Made by a program: the position numbers and the translations under genes. From Pedobacter kyungheensis (lineage in GTDB: Bacteria; Bacteroidota; Bacteroidia; Sphingobacteriales; Sphingobacteriaceae), in NCBI RefSeq assembly GCF_000812965.1, contig NZ_JSYN01000031.1, positions 1-64,000 on the forward strand: DNA of 64,000 bases, read 5' to 3'. Below are positions 33,962 through 42,705 of this stretch, piece by piece. A model generated the notes under the pieces. The model ran no database searches and was not told where the DNA came from. It saw nothing but the letters and a program-made list of their open reading frames with translations. How positions within the stretch are numbered: position 1 is the first letter of the stretch; each line of letters opens with the position of its first letter.

Positions 33962-35446
33962 ATGCCTAAACCAAAAGCAATTGTTATCGGTGCCGGAATT
34001 GCCGGAATCGCTTCGGCTATCCGCCTGCGCATAAAGGGATATGAGGTAAGCGTTTTTGAAGCTGGCTCTAAACCCGGGGGTAAACTGGCAGAAATCAACA
34101 TGAGTGGATTCAGGTTTGATGCAGGCCCCAGCCTGTTTACCATGCCACAATATGTAGATGAACTGTTTCAGCTAGCCGGTAAAAATCCAAACGATTATTT
34201 CGAATACACCAGGCTAAAAGAAATTTGCCGTTATTTTTACGAAGATGGATTAAGGTTAACGGCTAAAGCTGATTTAAATGACTTTGCACGGGAAATTGAA
34301 ACAAAAACCGAGTCAACCGCAGCAGAAGTTGAAAAGTTTCTAAAAAAAAGTGCGACCATTTACGACGTAACCCACAAAGTATTTCTGGAACGCACACTGC
34401 ACAAGTTGAAAAGTTACCTTCATTGGGACACCTTAAAATCAGTTTTCAGGTTTGGGCAAATCGATGCTTTCAGGACACAGCAACAGGCCAATAACAGTTT
34501 TTTTAAAGATGCCAGAATTGTCCAACTCTTTAACCGATACGCTACTTACAATGGCTCCAACCCGTATCAGGCTCCCGCAACTTTAAATGTAATTCCGCAT
34601 TTTGAGTACCATTTTGGTGCCTATTTACCTAAAAACGGGATGTACGGTATTGTTAATGGTCTGGTAAAACTGGCAGAAGAGCTGGGCGTAAAATTCCATT
34701 ACAACCAAAAGGTCGAAGAAATACGGTATACTAACGGGCGCAAACCTAAAGTACAGGGCGTAACGGTTAATGATAAAATGCTTACCTCAGAGGTAGTAAT
34801 TTCGAATCTGGATATCTGGTTTACCTATAAAAACTTGCTTAAGGGTATAACGCAACCTAAAAAGCTACTCAGTCAAGAACGCAGCAGCTCTGCCTTAATT
34901 TTTTACTGGGGTATGGATAGCAATTACAGCGATTTAGGTTTACACAACATCTTTTTTGCATCAGATTATCAGCAAGAGTTTAACAGCATCTGGAAAGATA
35001 AAACAATCAGCAACGATCCCACGGTTTATATTAACATTAGCGGTAAACACCTCCGTACAGATGCCCCTTTAGATAGCGAAAACTGGTTTGTCATGATTAA
35101 CGTCCCCGCCAATAATGGCCAAGACTGGGATCAGCTCATTCAGCAGGCAAGAGCCAATATCATCCAAAAAATCAGTCGCATTTTAAAGCGGAATATTGAA
35201 AGAGATATTGTTTGCGAACAAATTTTAGATCCACAAAGCATAGAAAGTAAAACCGGTTCCTACCAGGGATCATTGTACGGCAATAGCTCAAACAATCAGT
35301 TCGCTGCATTTCTGAGGCATCCGAACTTCAGCTCAAAGGTTAAAAATTTATTCTTCTGCGGGGGAAGCGTTCATCCCGGCGGAGGTATCCCTCTGGCTCT
35401 GCTGTCGGCTAAAATTGTAAGTGATTGTGTTGATGAGGTGGTTTAA
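33962..35446 (+). CDS. Carotenoid desaturase, CrtD/CrtI family
   Basis: A 494-residue phytoene-desaturase-family flavoprotein: IVIGAGIAGIASAIRLRIKG at the N terminus for FAD, RFDAGPSLFTMP after it, and FFCGGSVHPGGGIPLALLSA at the C terminus. By context with cruF and crtW, and because Bacteroidota crtI usually sits with crtB, I favour 1-hydroxycarotenoid 3,4-desaturase (CrtD), but CrtI or a related oxidase is possible. It is 39 bases from the RhuM remnant on the other strand. Confidence 0.78.
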   Translation: MPKPKAIVIGAGIAGIASAIRLRIKGYEVSVFEAGSKPGGKLAEINMSGFRFDAGPSLFTMPQYVDELFQLAGKNPNDYFEYTRLKEICRYFYEDGLRLTAKADLNDFAREIETKTESTAAEVEKFLKKSATIYDVTHKVFLERTLHKLKSYLHWDTLKSVFRFGQIDAFRTQQQANNSFFKDARIVQLFNRYATYNGSNPYQAPATLNVIPHFEYHFGAYLPKNGMYGIVNGLVKLAEELGVKFHYNQKVEEIRYTNGRKPKVQGVTVNDKMLTSEVVISNLDIWFTYKNLLKGITQPKKLLSQERSSSALIFYWGMDSNYSDLGLHNIFFASDYQQEFNSIWKDKTISNDPTVYINISGKHLRTDAPLDSENWFVMINVPANNGQDWDQLIQQARANIIQKISRILKRNIERDIVCEQILDPQSIESKTGSYQGSLYGNSSNNQFAAFLRHPNFSSKVKNLFFCGGSVHPGGGIPLALLSAKIVSDCVDEVV

Positions 35447-35512
35447 GCTAGTAGCGGGTAAGTAGTATCAGGTATATAGTATCGGGTATATAGTATCAAG
35501 TATCTGGAGGGA
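35447..35512. repeat. TAGTATCAGGTATA low-complexity element
   Basis: Three near copies of TAGTATC(A/G)GGTATA lie between the converging CrtD-like and aroK genes. The same word occurs after the EamA gene near 62511-62535 and, inverted, near 13630-13665. Confidence 0.5.
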
Positions 35513-36073
35513 TTAAGCCTTAAGTGCTGCTTCCAGTTTTTCGCCGTCCAGATCAAAGGCATCAACAATTAATTTCGCCTGGGTATAAAAAGGATCGCGC
35601 TCCTGTAGTTTTTCTTTAATAAATACCAGCAATTGTTCGTCGTTTAAATCTTTAATTAGCGGTCGTTTCTGGCGATTGTGTAACCTCGACACCAAAGCCG
35701 CAGGTTCCATTTGCAGATAAACTGTTTCACCGTGCGCATTCATCCACTCCATGTTATCGAAGAAACAGGGCAAACCACCACCGGTAGCAACCACACAGGT
35801 TTCGGGGTAATCGAAAGTTTTAAGCATTTCACTTTCATAATCCCTAAAACCGCTCTCACCAAACTCAGCAAAATATTCGGCAATGCTTTTTCCACTTTTG
35901 GCAACGATTTCAGCATCAAGATCAATTACAGGGCAATCCAACCGGTGCGCCAATTGCTTTGCTTTGGTACTTTTACCACATCCCATGTACCCTACCAGAA
36001 AAATGATTCCTGAAATTGCTTTACCTGGAACAGTTGTTAAATTTTCGCTGTTTGTATGGTTCGTATTGCTCAT
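35513..36073 (-). CDS. aroK: Shikimate kinase
   Basis: A 186-residue P-loop kinase: FLVGYMGCGKSTKAKQLA is the Walker A, VIDLDAEIVAKSGKSIAEYF carries shikimate-binding residues (DxD), and GGGLPCF and RLHNRQKRPLI complete the family set. It phosphorylates shikimate in the chorismate pathway. The first 20 residues (MSNTNHTNSENLTTVPGKAI) are an extra, so the true start could be the Met-less region upstream of ISGIIFLVG; no better start is visible. Confidence 0.9.
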   Translation of the reverse strand: MSNTNHTNSENLTTVPGKAISGIIFLVGYMGCGKSTKAKQLAHRLDCPVIDLDAEIVAKSGKSIAEYFAEFGESGFRDYESEMLKTFDYPETCVVATGGGLPCFFDNMEWMNAHGETVYLQMEPAALVSRLHNRQKRPLIKDLNDEQLLVFIKEKLQERDPFYTQAKLIVDAFDLDGEKLEAALKA

Positions 36074-36090
36074 GCTTATTATTTTTTGGG

Positions 36091-37146
36091 TTACGCCAGT
36101 TTCACCCTCGGATCGATATAGGCGTACAAAATATCGACCAATATATTAATTACAACGAAAACAAAAGCAATAAATAATATCGACCCCATTACTACAGGGA
36201 AATCAGACATCTCTAATGCGGTTACAGTTGTTCTGCCCAGTCCGTTATAGCCGAAAATATATTCCACAAAAAACGATCCGGCCAATAAAGAAGCAAACCA
36301 GCCAGAAATAGCGGTTATAACGGGATTCATGGCATTTTTTAAAGCATGTTTATAAATAATCGTATTCCTGCTTAAACCCTTTGCCCTGGCTGTCCTGATG
36401 TAATCCTGGGCCAGTACGTCGAGCATGGCACTGCGCGTAAGCTGTACAATAATGGCCAGTGGTCTCAGTCCTAAAGTAATCATCGGTAACCATAAATTGC
36501 GCAGGGTTAGTACTTCGCCGTTAAAAGGATCGTAAGAATATAAACTTCCGCTCATTTTCAATCCCGTGTAATTGCTCAGTACAAAACCAAAAAGCCAGGC
36601 AATAATGATCCCCGCAAAAAAGGAGGGTGCCGAGATACCCAAAATAGCGAAGGCATTGGCCGATTTATCAATCCACGAATCTTTATATACTGCTGATAGC
36701 ACACCTAAAAACACACCAATCAGTGTGGCGAAAATCATGGCGGTTAATGCCAGGATAAAAGTATTTGGAACGGTTTCAGCAAGAATTTCAGTCACATCAC
36801 GCCTGGTTTGATAAGAACTGCGCAAATAGGGCCATTTGATCACAACTGCCTTTTTACCGAAAGTCATTAATTTAGTGTAATGATATTTCTGTCGGGTGGC
36901 AGTATCGTTATCGAGCACACTAACAGGCGATAAATCGTTCACATACAAAACAAACTGAACGGGTTTCGAACGATCAAGACCAAACTCTTTACGTACCGCT
37001 TCGAGCGATTGCACATCGGCACGTTGCCCCATAGTCATCCGGGCAGGATCGCCGGGCAGGATGTTAAACAGCACAAAAACAACCAGTATCACGCCAGCCA
37101 TAACCAGCAATCCATACATGAGTTTTTTTAGTGCATAACCAATCAT
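36091..37146 (-). CDS. DppB-type oligopeptide ABC transporter permease
   Basis: A 351-residue inner-membrane protein: an N-terminal helix with FNILPGDPARMTMGQRA, an extracytoplasmic insert (about 60-110) longer than in E. coli DppB, and five further helices with the binding-protein-dependent signature DYIRTARAKGLSRNTIIYKHA. No DppC, binding-protein or ATPase gene is adjacent, so the rest of the transporter must be encoded elsewhere. It is 1 base downstream of the BT_3928-type gene. Confidence 0.85.
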   Translation of the reverse strand: MIGYALKKLMYGLLVMAGVILVVFVLFNILPGDPARMTMGQRADVQSLEAVRKEFGLDRSKPVQFVLYVNDLSPVSVLDNDTATRQKYHYTKLMTFGKKAVVIKWPYLRSSYQTRRDVTEILAETVPNTFILALTAMIFATLIGVFLGVLSAVYKDSWIDKSANAFAILGISAPSFFAGIIIAWLFGFVLSNYTGLKMSGSLYSYDPFNGEVLTLRNLWLPMITLGLRPLAIIVQLTRSAMLDVLAQDYIRTARAKGLSRNTIIYKHALKNAMNPVITAISGWFASLLAGSFFVEYIFGYNGLGRTTVTALEMSDFPVVMGSILFIAFVFVVINILVDILYAYIDPRVKLA

Positions 37147-37147
37147 T

Positions 37148-38299
37148 TTACTTATCGAAATATTTCCTGCTCAACTGGTCAAAAGTAGGCACATTGTGAT
37201 AGTGCCATTTATTAATTACCACTCCGTTCTTCAACAGCAGTACACCTGGGTTAGCCCTTACCATACTTTTCAAGGGCACGGCATCCGCATAAAAAACTTC
37301 AGAAAACAAGTTATTCTTTTTGATAAAAGCCTCTGCATCCTGTGCCGAATTGGAGGTTAATAAAACCGTACGGATGTTAAACTGCTGCGTAGCGTTTATG
37401 GCAATCGCATTTAATTTACCAATGGCACTTTCGTTCGTATTTTTAAGATCGTAGGCTACAAAAATTAAACTGTAGTAAGGATTTTCGATCAGTTCTTTAG
37501 TATAATCAGTTCCTGAAGCATCGGTAATTACCAAATCCTTGATTTTAGGCTCATAACCTTTCTTTACCAGCCTTTTGGTTGGCTCGCCAATAATTTCCCA
37601 ATTGTTATCTTTCCAGATTTCGGTTTTAAGATAGGCTTTATCGCTCATGTCTTTTTCCGCATTGGTTTTCTTATTTTTAAGGTGATACATGATTTCGAAC
37701 TCATCAGGCTTTTCTCCCGGAGGGATCACCATTAATGAAGGAATATGTGCACCTACCTTATAAGGCAGAAAATCCATAACCGGTAACACATTGTAAGTAT
37801 ACAGGCCAAAGCCCAAAGATATGATCGTTACTGCCAAAGCAATGTTACGTTGAGTAGCTTCCTTTTTAAATAAAGGCTGAATTAGCTCCTTTTTGGCAAA
37901 GATGATGAGAATCAATACCAGCAAGATCAAATCTTTACTGAACGATTGCCATGGGGTAAGCGGAATGGCATCGCCAAAGCAACCACAGCTGGTTACCACT
38001 TTAAATGCTGCCGAAATAAAGGTTAACAACGTAAAGAAAATGATGAGCAACAGCAATCCCCAGGCTACTTTTTTGCTCCAGAAACCCAATAACAACAAAG
38101 CCCCTAAAACAATTTCGAGGGTACACAGTAAAATAGCAATACCGGTAGCCATTCCGTTCAGGAAGCCCATGTGAAAAACCTCGAAATACTCCTGCAGTTT
38201 ATAGCCAAAACCCAGTGGATCGTTGGCTTTGATTAAGCCGGAAAAGATAAATAAAGCGCCAACAAAAAATCTGGAGAATCTTAAAAGTACGTTTTGCAT
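37148..38299 (-). CDS. BT_3928-type DoxX protein with thioredoxin-like tail
   Basis: A 383-residue protein. Residues 1-165 are a DoxX/MauE-like four-helix membrane unit with SGLIKANDPLGFGYKL near the N terminus and a conserved SCGCFG motif. Residues about 170-383 are a soluble domain with thioredoxin-like secondary structure (YSLIFVAYDL, NPGVLLLKNGVVINKWHYHN) but no CxxC. This layout is a Bacteroidota family, likely acting in envelope redox, role unproven. It is preceded by DUF1599, as is usual. Confidence 0.83.
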   Translation of the reverse strand: MQNVLLRFSRFFVGALFIFSGLIKANDPLGFGYKLQEYFEVFHMGFLNGMATGIAILLCTLEIVLGALLLLGFWSKKVAWGLLLLIIFFTLLTFISAAFKVVTSCGCFGDAIPLTPWQSFSKDLILLVLILIIFAKKELIQPLFKKEATQRNIALAVTIISLGFGLYTYNVLPVMDFLPYKVGAHIPSLMVIPPGEKPDEFEIMYHLKNKKTNAEKDMSDKAYLKTEIWKDNNWEIIGEPTKRLVKKGYEPKIKDLVITDASGTDYTKELIENPYYSLIFVAYDLKNTNESAIGKLNAIAINATQQFNIRTVLLTSNSAQDAEAFIKKNNLFSEVFYADAVPLKSMVRANPGVLLLKNGVVINKWHYHNVPTFDQLSRKYFDK

Positions 38300-38356
38300 C
38301 GGTATAATCTGTTTTTCAGTCGTAATAATATTTAATGGCTATGCTTAAGTGGAAAC

Positions 38357-38908
38357 TTATTTAACCCCCAGTTTAATCAGGGCGAAAACCGAGTAATTCA
38401 ACATATCCTGATAATTTGCTTTTACCCCTTCTGATGCCAGGGTCTGTCCTTCGTTATCTTCGATTTGTTTAACCCTGAAAATTTTCATTAAAATCAGATC
38501 GGTAAGCGAGCTGATGCGCATATCGCGCCAGGCCTCTCCATAATCGTGGTTTTTGGCAAACATTAAATCCCTGGTTTCGGTAACTTTTTCATCAAATAAC
38601 TTTTCAACAGTTTCAAAAGGCATTTCATTCGGATCGTTTTCGGTAAGCTCGAGCTGCATCATGGCAATAATGCAATAGTTCACTATGCCAATGTATTCTG
38701 AAGTTACGCCCTCGCCTACTTTACTTACTTTTTTTTCTTCCAAAGTGCGAATGCGCTGGGCTTTGATAAAAATCTGATCAGTGATAGAGCTTGGCCTCAA
38801 TATCCGCCAGGCCGTACCATAATCTTTCGTTTTCTTTAAAAATAATGATCTGCAAACTGCAATCACTTCATCAAATTCTGTAGCCGTATTTGTTTGTGCC
38901 AAAGCCAA
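38357..38908 (-). CDS. DUF1599 protein with internal duplication
   Basis: A 183-residue protein made of two related halves: FLKKTKDYGTAWRILRPSSI in the first and MFAKNHDYGEAWRDMRISSL in the second, each followed by a helix (QRIRTLEE / FRVKQIED). It is a known but uncharacterised Bacteroidota family; the DYG.AWR motif may be a binding site. Its start faces folP, with a 92-base promoter region between. Confidence 0.85.
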   Translation of the reverse strand: MALAQTNTATEFDEVIAVCRSLFLKKTKDYGTAWRILRPSSITDQIFIKAQRIRTLEEKKVSKVGEGVTSEYIGIVNYCIIAMMQLELTENDPNEMPFETVEKLFDEKVTETRDLMFAKNHDYGEAWRDMRISSLTDLILMKIFRVKQIEDNEGQTLASEGVKANYQDMLNYSVFALIKLGVK

Positions 38909-38928
38909 TATTTATTTAGTTTTTAGTG

Positions 38929-38936
38929 TATTTTTG
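38929..38936 (+). promoter_or_regulatory. -7 element of folP
   Basis: TATTTTTG matches TAnnTTTG, 64 bases before folP. A -33 match at the proper spacing is weak. Confidence 0.4.
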
Positions 38937-39000
38937 TCGTGAAAAACAAAAGCTAAAGATACATTTTTAAAGCGAAACCCAAATCCCGAAAGGGTTTATT

Positions 39001-39852
39001 ATGGCAGAAAAAAACTTTTTTGAGCCCAAGCAAAGCTTAAATATAAAGGGTAGGCTTATCGATTTAAGTCGCCCAAAAGTGATGGGAATTCTCAACATCA
39101 CACCCGATTCTTTTTACAGCAACAGCAGAACAAAATCTATAGATGAGGCCCTGGCCAAAACAGCACAATACCTGACCGAAGGTGCCACGTTTATCGATAT
39201 TGGCGGTTATTCTTCAAGGCCTGGTGCAAAGAATATTTCCGAACAGGAAGAAATAGATCGGCTGGTACCGGTAGTGGCTAGTTTATACGAAGCTTTTCCA
39301 GAAGCCATTTTTTCCATTGATACCTTCAGGGCCAAAGTAGCCGAGGCAACCATTCAGGCTGGTGCGCATATTGTTAACGATATTGCCTCAGGCGACATGG
39401 ACGAGCTGATGTTCGAAACCGTCGCCAGATTGCAGGTACCTTACATGATTATGCACATGCAGGGCACGCCGCAAAACATGCAGCAAAACCCGGTGTACGA
39501 AAACGTAACGCTGGAAGTTGTAGATTATCTGGCTAAAAAAGTAGCAGAACTGAAAGCATTGCACATCCACGATGTGATTATCGACCCAGGATTTGGTTTC
39601 GGAAAAACCATTGCGCACAATTACGAGTTACTAAACCAGATGGAGGCTTTTCGGATTTTTAAACTTCCGGTGCTTGTTGGTTTTTCGCGCAAAGGAATGA
39701 TTTATAAAACATTGGGCACTAACGCAGCTGAAGCGTTGAATGGCACTTCGGTACTGAATACCATCGCCCTCCAAAAAGGCGCAGGAATTTTAAGGGTACA
39801 CGATGTAAAGGAGGCCGTAGAGTGTGTGCGGTTGGTGGAAATGTTGGGTTAA
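39001..39852 (+). CDS. folP: Dihydropteroate synthase
   Basis: A 283-residue TIM-barrel DHPS. VMGILNITPDSFYSNS is the pABA/pterin loop 1 motif, FIDIGGYSSRPGA is loop 2, and IVNDIASG, MIMHMQGTPQ, IDPGFGFGKT and LVGFSRKGMIY follow in order. It makes 7,8-dihydropteroate for folate synthesis. In related genomes cdaA often follows directly; here a small gene with flanking repeats is interposed. Confidence 0.95.
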   Translation: MAEKNFFEPKQSLNIKGRLIDLSRPKVMGILNITPDSFYSNSRTKSIDEALAKTAQYLTEGATFIDIGGYSSRPGAKNISEQEEIDRLVPVVASLYEAFPEAIFSIDTFRAKVAEATIQAGAHIVNDIASGDMDELMFETVARLQVPYMIMHMQGTPQNMQQNPVYENVTLEVVDYLAKKVAELKALHIHDVIIDPGFGFGKTIAHNYELLNQMEAFRIFKLPVLVGFSRKGMIYKTLGTNAAEALNGTSVLNTIALQKGAGILRVHDVKEAVECVRLVEMLG

Positions 39853-39945
39853 TTGGTTAACTGGTTAAACTGGTTAATTGACCGGGCATAGTTGGTTATT
39901 AATTGTTTAAATTGATAAAACACAACCTACTGGTTAATTAACAAT
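39843..39945. repeat. Left GGTTAATTG block of the S23-type unit
   Basis: The sequence is built from GGTTAATTGGTTAACTGG steps and ends in CTACTGGTTAATTAAC. It begins at the folP stop. Its words recur in reverse orientation on the far side of the four-helix-bundle gene. Confidence 0.55.
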
Positions 39946-39995
39946 CTATCGCTTATATTTGATATCATCCCCTGATTAACCTAAACTTAATTACG

Positions 39996-40358
39996 ATGCA
40001 TATTTATTCCTTTGAAAAACTAGAAACCTGGCAAAAAGCAAGAATGTTTAGAAAAGACATTTACCATTTGACCAGAAAATTCCCTAAAGAAGAAATATTT
40101 GGATTAACAAGCCAACTTAAAAGATCTGCAAGCAGTATTGGTGATTGTTTAGCAGAAGGTTCAGCCAGAGTTACACCAAAGGACAAAGCTCATTTTATAA
40201 CCATTGCTTATTCAAGTGCGATAGAAACAATTAACCACATTATTGGTGCTTATGACCTCGATTACATTAGTGAAGAAGAATACGTTGCATACAGACTTAA
40301 ACTAGATGAATTAACCAACAAATTGAATGCTTTACGTAAATCAATTTTAAAAAATTAG
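39996..40358 (+). CDS. Four-helix-bundle protein (S23 / 23S rRNA IVP family)
   Basis: A 120-residue four-helix protein of the S23/TIGR02436 family: FEKLETWQKARMFRKDIYHL starts helix 1, KFPKEEIFGLTSQLKRSASS and IGDCLAEGSAR form the conserved center, and DKAHFITIAYSSAIETINHI and KLDELTNKLNALRKSILK complete the bundle. Homologues occur inside 23S rRNA intervening sequences of spirochaetes and are structurally akin to Avd of diversity-generating retroelements. In Bacteroidota they are scattered as solitary genes. The function is not known. It is bounded by inverted GGTTAATTG repeats. Confidence 0.85.
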   Translation: MHIYSFEKLETWQKARMFRKDIYHLTRKFPKEEIFGLTSQLKRSASSIGDCLAEGSARVTPKDKAHFITIAYSSAIETINHIIGAYDLDYISEEEYVAYRLKLDELTNKLNALRKSILKN

Positions 40359-40460
40359 GTTTTCAAGGCCATTAACTAATTAAACGCTTTGAACAATTAA
40401 CCTAATCCCAACAATTAACCAATTAAACGATTTATACAGTTAACCAATATAGAAACTGTT
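40359..40460. repeat. Right AATTAACC block of the S23-type unit
   Basis: The sequence runs as AACTAATTAAACG..AACAATTAACC..AACAATTAACCAATTAAACG..CAGTTAACC: the reverse-complement words of the left block. It fills the space between the four-helix gene and cdaA, so the promoter of cdaA may have been displaced. Confidence 0.55.
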
Positions 40461-40477
40461 TTACTATCTTGCCCATA

Positions 40478-41269
40478 ATGAAAGGATTAGATTTCGACTT
40501 TGTAAAATTCACCATTACCGATGTGGTAGATATTGTGCTGGTGGCACTGTTAATTTATTATGTGTACACACTAATCCGCAATACCCTCGCCGTAAACCTG
40601 CTTGTGGGTATGCTCATTATTGCCATATTTTACCGGGTGGTAGATGCGCTGAACATGAAATTGCTGACCACCATCATCGATAAATTCATGAGTGTGGGTA
40701 TTATTGCCCTCATTGTTATTTTTCACCCCGAAATCAGGCGCTTCCTGCTGCTCATTGGTAAAAATGCCTTTTTACAGAAAAACAAGGCCTGGTGGGGTTA
40801 TTTATTTGGCCGCAAAGAAATTGAACGAAATAACCTAACGCGGATAAAACCCATCATCGATGCCTGCAAAAGCATGAAAAAAACCAGAACAGGTGCGTTG
40901 ATTGTGTTTGTTAAATTTTACGACGAACAGTTTTTTGCCAATAGCTGTGAGTTGGTTGATGCCAAAATATCCAAGCGGTTATTAGAAAGTATTTTCCAGA
41001 AAAACAGCCCGCTGCACGATGGCGCTGTAGTAATTTCTGAGAACAAAATTAAAAGTGCAAGCTGTATTTTACCTTTAACAGATAACGATCAGTTACCCGC
41101 ACAATTTGGTTTAAGACACCGGGCCGGTATCGGTGTTTCTGAAACTACGGATGCTGTAGCAGTAATTATTTCGGAAGAAACAGGAGAAATTTCGTATGCC
41201 AAACAAGGCCGGGTAAGAATGAACGTTTCGTTCGGTGAGCTGGAGAAATTGCTCAATAAAGACTTTTAA
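40478..41269 (+). CDS. cdaA: Diadenylate cyclase CdaA
   Basis: A 263-residue membrane-bound DisA_N protein: three N-terminal helices (about 15-80), then the catalytic domain with SPLHDGAVVI (DGA motif) and GLRHRAGIGVSE (RHR motif). It makes cyclic di-AMP from two ATP. I use the ATG at 40478; an in-frame TTG lies three codons upstream. In many species it follows folP directly. Confidence 0.93.
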   Translation: MKGLDFDFVKFTITDVVDIVLVALLIYYVYTLIRNTLAVNLLVGMLIIAIFYRVVDALNMKLLTTIIDKFMSVGIIALIVIFHPEIRRFLLLIGKNAFLQKNKAWWGYLFGRKEIERNNLTRIKPIIDACKSMKKTRTGALIVFVKFYDEQFFANSCELVDAKISKRLLESIFQKNSPLHDGAVVISENKIKSASCILPLTDNDQLPAQFGLRHRAGIGVSETTDAVAVIISEETGEISYAKQGRVRMNVSFGELEKLLNKDF

Positions 41270-41293
41270 TAGCACCGATTTATAGATTTAAGG

Positions 41294-41332
41294 AGATTAC
41301 ACTGATTAGTGTTATGTCAATCAGTGTAATCT
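41294..41332. other. Perfect 14-bp inverted repeat after cdaA
   Basis: AGATTACACTGATT and AATCAGTGTAATCT pair across an 11-base loop. No T-run follows. It resembles the dispersed 'ATCTGTGTAATCCAT' type intergenic words also found near 28370 and 41333-41365. Confidence 0.45.
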
Positions 41333-41369
41333 AAATATCTGTGTAATCCACCAAATCGGCGTAATCTTA

Positions 41370-41780
41370 CTAACAGTATTGTTCGAAAGCACCAATCAGG
41401 TTCTCAGCAATCATTTGCGCTGGTCTGCCTTCAATCTGGTGACGTTCTATCATGTGTACCAATTTACCATCTTTAAATAAAGCCATAGCCGGCGATGATG
41501 GAGGGAAAGGCATCATGTAATTTCTGGCCTGATCTACAGCTTCTTTTTCCATACCTGCAAAAACAGTAACCAATTTATCAGGGTGTTTTTCGTGTGCTGC
41601 TGCTGCTCTTGCTGCAGGGCGTGCATTTGCTGCCGCACAACCACAAACCGAGTTTACCACAACTAACACAGTTCCTTCGCCTTTAATGGCTTGATCTACA
41701 TCTGCTGCGTTTTTTAATTCCTGAAAACCTGCGTTCGTTAATTCCTTACGCATAGGTTCTACTAAATATTCTGGATACAT
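41370..41780 (-). CDS. Bacilliredoxin-type BrxA/BrxB protein
   Basis: A 136-residue DUF1094-type protein with the redox CGC at Cys46/Cys48 (NSVCGCAAANARP) and the C-terminal MIERHQIEGRPAQMIAENL. Homologues debacillithiolate proteins in Firmicutes; in Bacteroidota, where bacillithiol occurs in some lines, they may do the same. The start is the ATG of MYPEYLVEPM; the longer frame includes the leader. A TATTTTTG -7 element is located upstream. Confidence 0.85.
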   Translation of the reverse strand: MYPEYLVEPMRKELTNAGFQELKNAADVDQAIKGEGTVLVVVNSVCGCAAANARPAARAAAAHEKHPDKLVTVFAGMEKEAVDQARNYMMPFPPSSPAMALFKDGKLVHMIERHQIEGRPAQMIAENLIGAFEQYC

Positions 41781-41814
41781 TATAATGAGTTTATTATTTA
41801 CAATTTGAACGCTA

Positions 41815-41822
41815 CAAAAATA
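41815..41822 (-). promoter_or_regulatory. -7 element of the bacilliredoxin gene
   Basis: TATTTTTG on the minus strand, 35 bases before the start. No -33 match is evident. Confidence 0.4.
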
Positions 41823-41870
41823 AGAAAATCGGATGGCATGTACCATCCGGTTTATATTTTTAAGGTAAAA

Positions 41871-42371
41871 TTAATTACCTAAGCCTTTCTCTCTTAGCAG
41901 TTCTTTCATCAATTCAGGGTCTCTCAAAGCAGCCCAACCAAATACAGCTATCATTAAAATAATACAAATGATATAAAGTAAACTCAATATAGAGCCGATT
42001 ATGGCACAAACCTTTCCGGCCTTGGTATTTTTATAAGATGAAATGGCGTATAAATTCGGGTTAAGCCTGTATTTCTTAATGTCGCCTGCAGCTAAAACCC
42101 ATGCAACTATCCCAAAAATTAAGCCGAGACCATAACAGCAACACCCCGGAATAGATAAAATACCCAATACCAGGGCAGCTGTTGAGTTGGGTAAATTTTG
42201 TTGTCCCATTCCTCCAAATTGTCCGAATGGAGGTGGCTGCTGAAAAGGTGGCGGTTGTTGAAATGGAGGTGGTGTTACCGGCCCTTCGTTGATAGGCTGC
42301 ACAGTTGATTCCTCGTTCTTAGAAAGATCAATAGGTTTATTTTCTTGCGGGTTTTCCTGTTCTTCTGACAT
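41871..42371 (-). CDS. CCC-motif membrane protein (DUF4190-like)
   Basis: A 166-residue protein. Residues 1-55 are a Pro/Gln-rich cytoplasmic tail with TPPPFQQPPPFQQPPPFG repeats. Then two membrane helices: the first contains LSIPGCCCYGLGLIFG (the CCC motif), and the second follows NTKAGKVCAIIGSILSLLYI. It is a Bacteroidota family of unknown role, typically next to DUF2752 genes, as here (10-base gap). Confidence 0.78.
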   Translation of the reverse strand: MSEEQENPQENKPIDLSKNEESTVQPINEGPVTPPPFQQPPPFQQPPPFGQFGGMGQQNLPNSTAALVLGILSIPGCCCYGLGLIFGIVAWVLAAGDIKKYRLNPNLYAISSYKNTKAGKVCAIIGSILSLLYIICIILMIAVFGWAALRDPELMKELLREKGLGN

Positions 42372-42381
42372 GAGTAGGTGT

Positions 42382-42705
42382 TTAACTTAGTAGTTGGTGA
42401 TTGTATATTTTGTAAATGTAATTGATTAGGACAATTACTGCAATACCTGCAAAAACGATTTTAATTAGCTGGGCGCCAAATTTAAAGTCGAATTTAAGGT
42501 GGAGAATTGTAAAAAGTACAATAAAAATTAAAGGAAGGGTTGCCGGATAAAAGCGAAAAGAATCGATTAAATTACCCTTTAGCAAAGCCAATACCGATCG
42601 TTGTAAACCACAGCCGGGGCAATCGATTCCGAATTGGGATTTAAACGGACAACTTAGCAAATGCCCACCCAACCAATCTAAAAAGCTTTTATGCGGGTGA
42701 GCCAT
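42382..42705 (-). CDS. DUF2752 membrane protein
   Basis: A 107-residue protein with the DUF2752 signature CPFKSQFGIDCPGCGLQRSV at the N terminus and two hydrophobic helices after it. Cysteines of CPxxxxxGxxCPGCG may bind metal. The start is an ATG that overlaps the end of the upstream YkvA-like gene by 17 bases, implying coupled translation. Function unknown. Confidence 0.8.
   Translation of the reverse strand: MAHPHKSFLDWLGGHLLSCPFKSQFGIDCPGCGLQRSVLALLKGNLIDSFRFYPATLPLIFIVLFTILHLKFDFKFGAQLIKIVFAGIAVIVLINYIYKIYNHQLLS

Noticed and set aside
41294..41332. Terminator call for the inverted repeat after cdaA
   Set aside because: No T-run; the words belong to a dispersed intergenic type.
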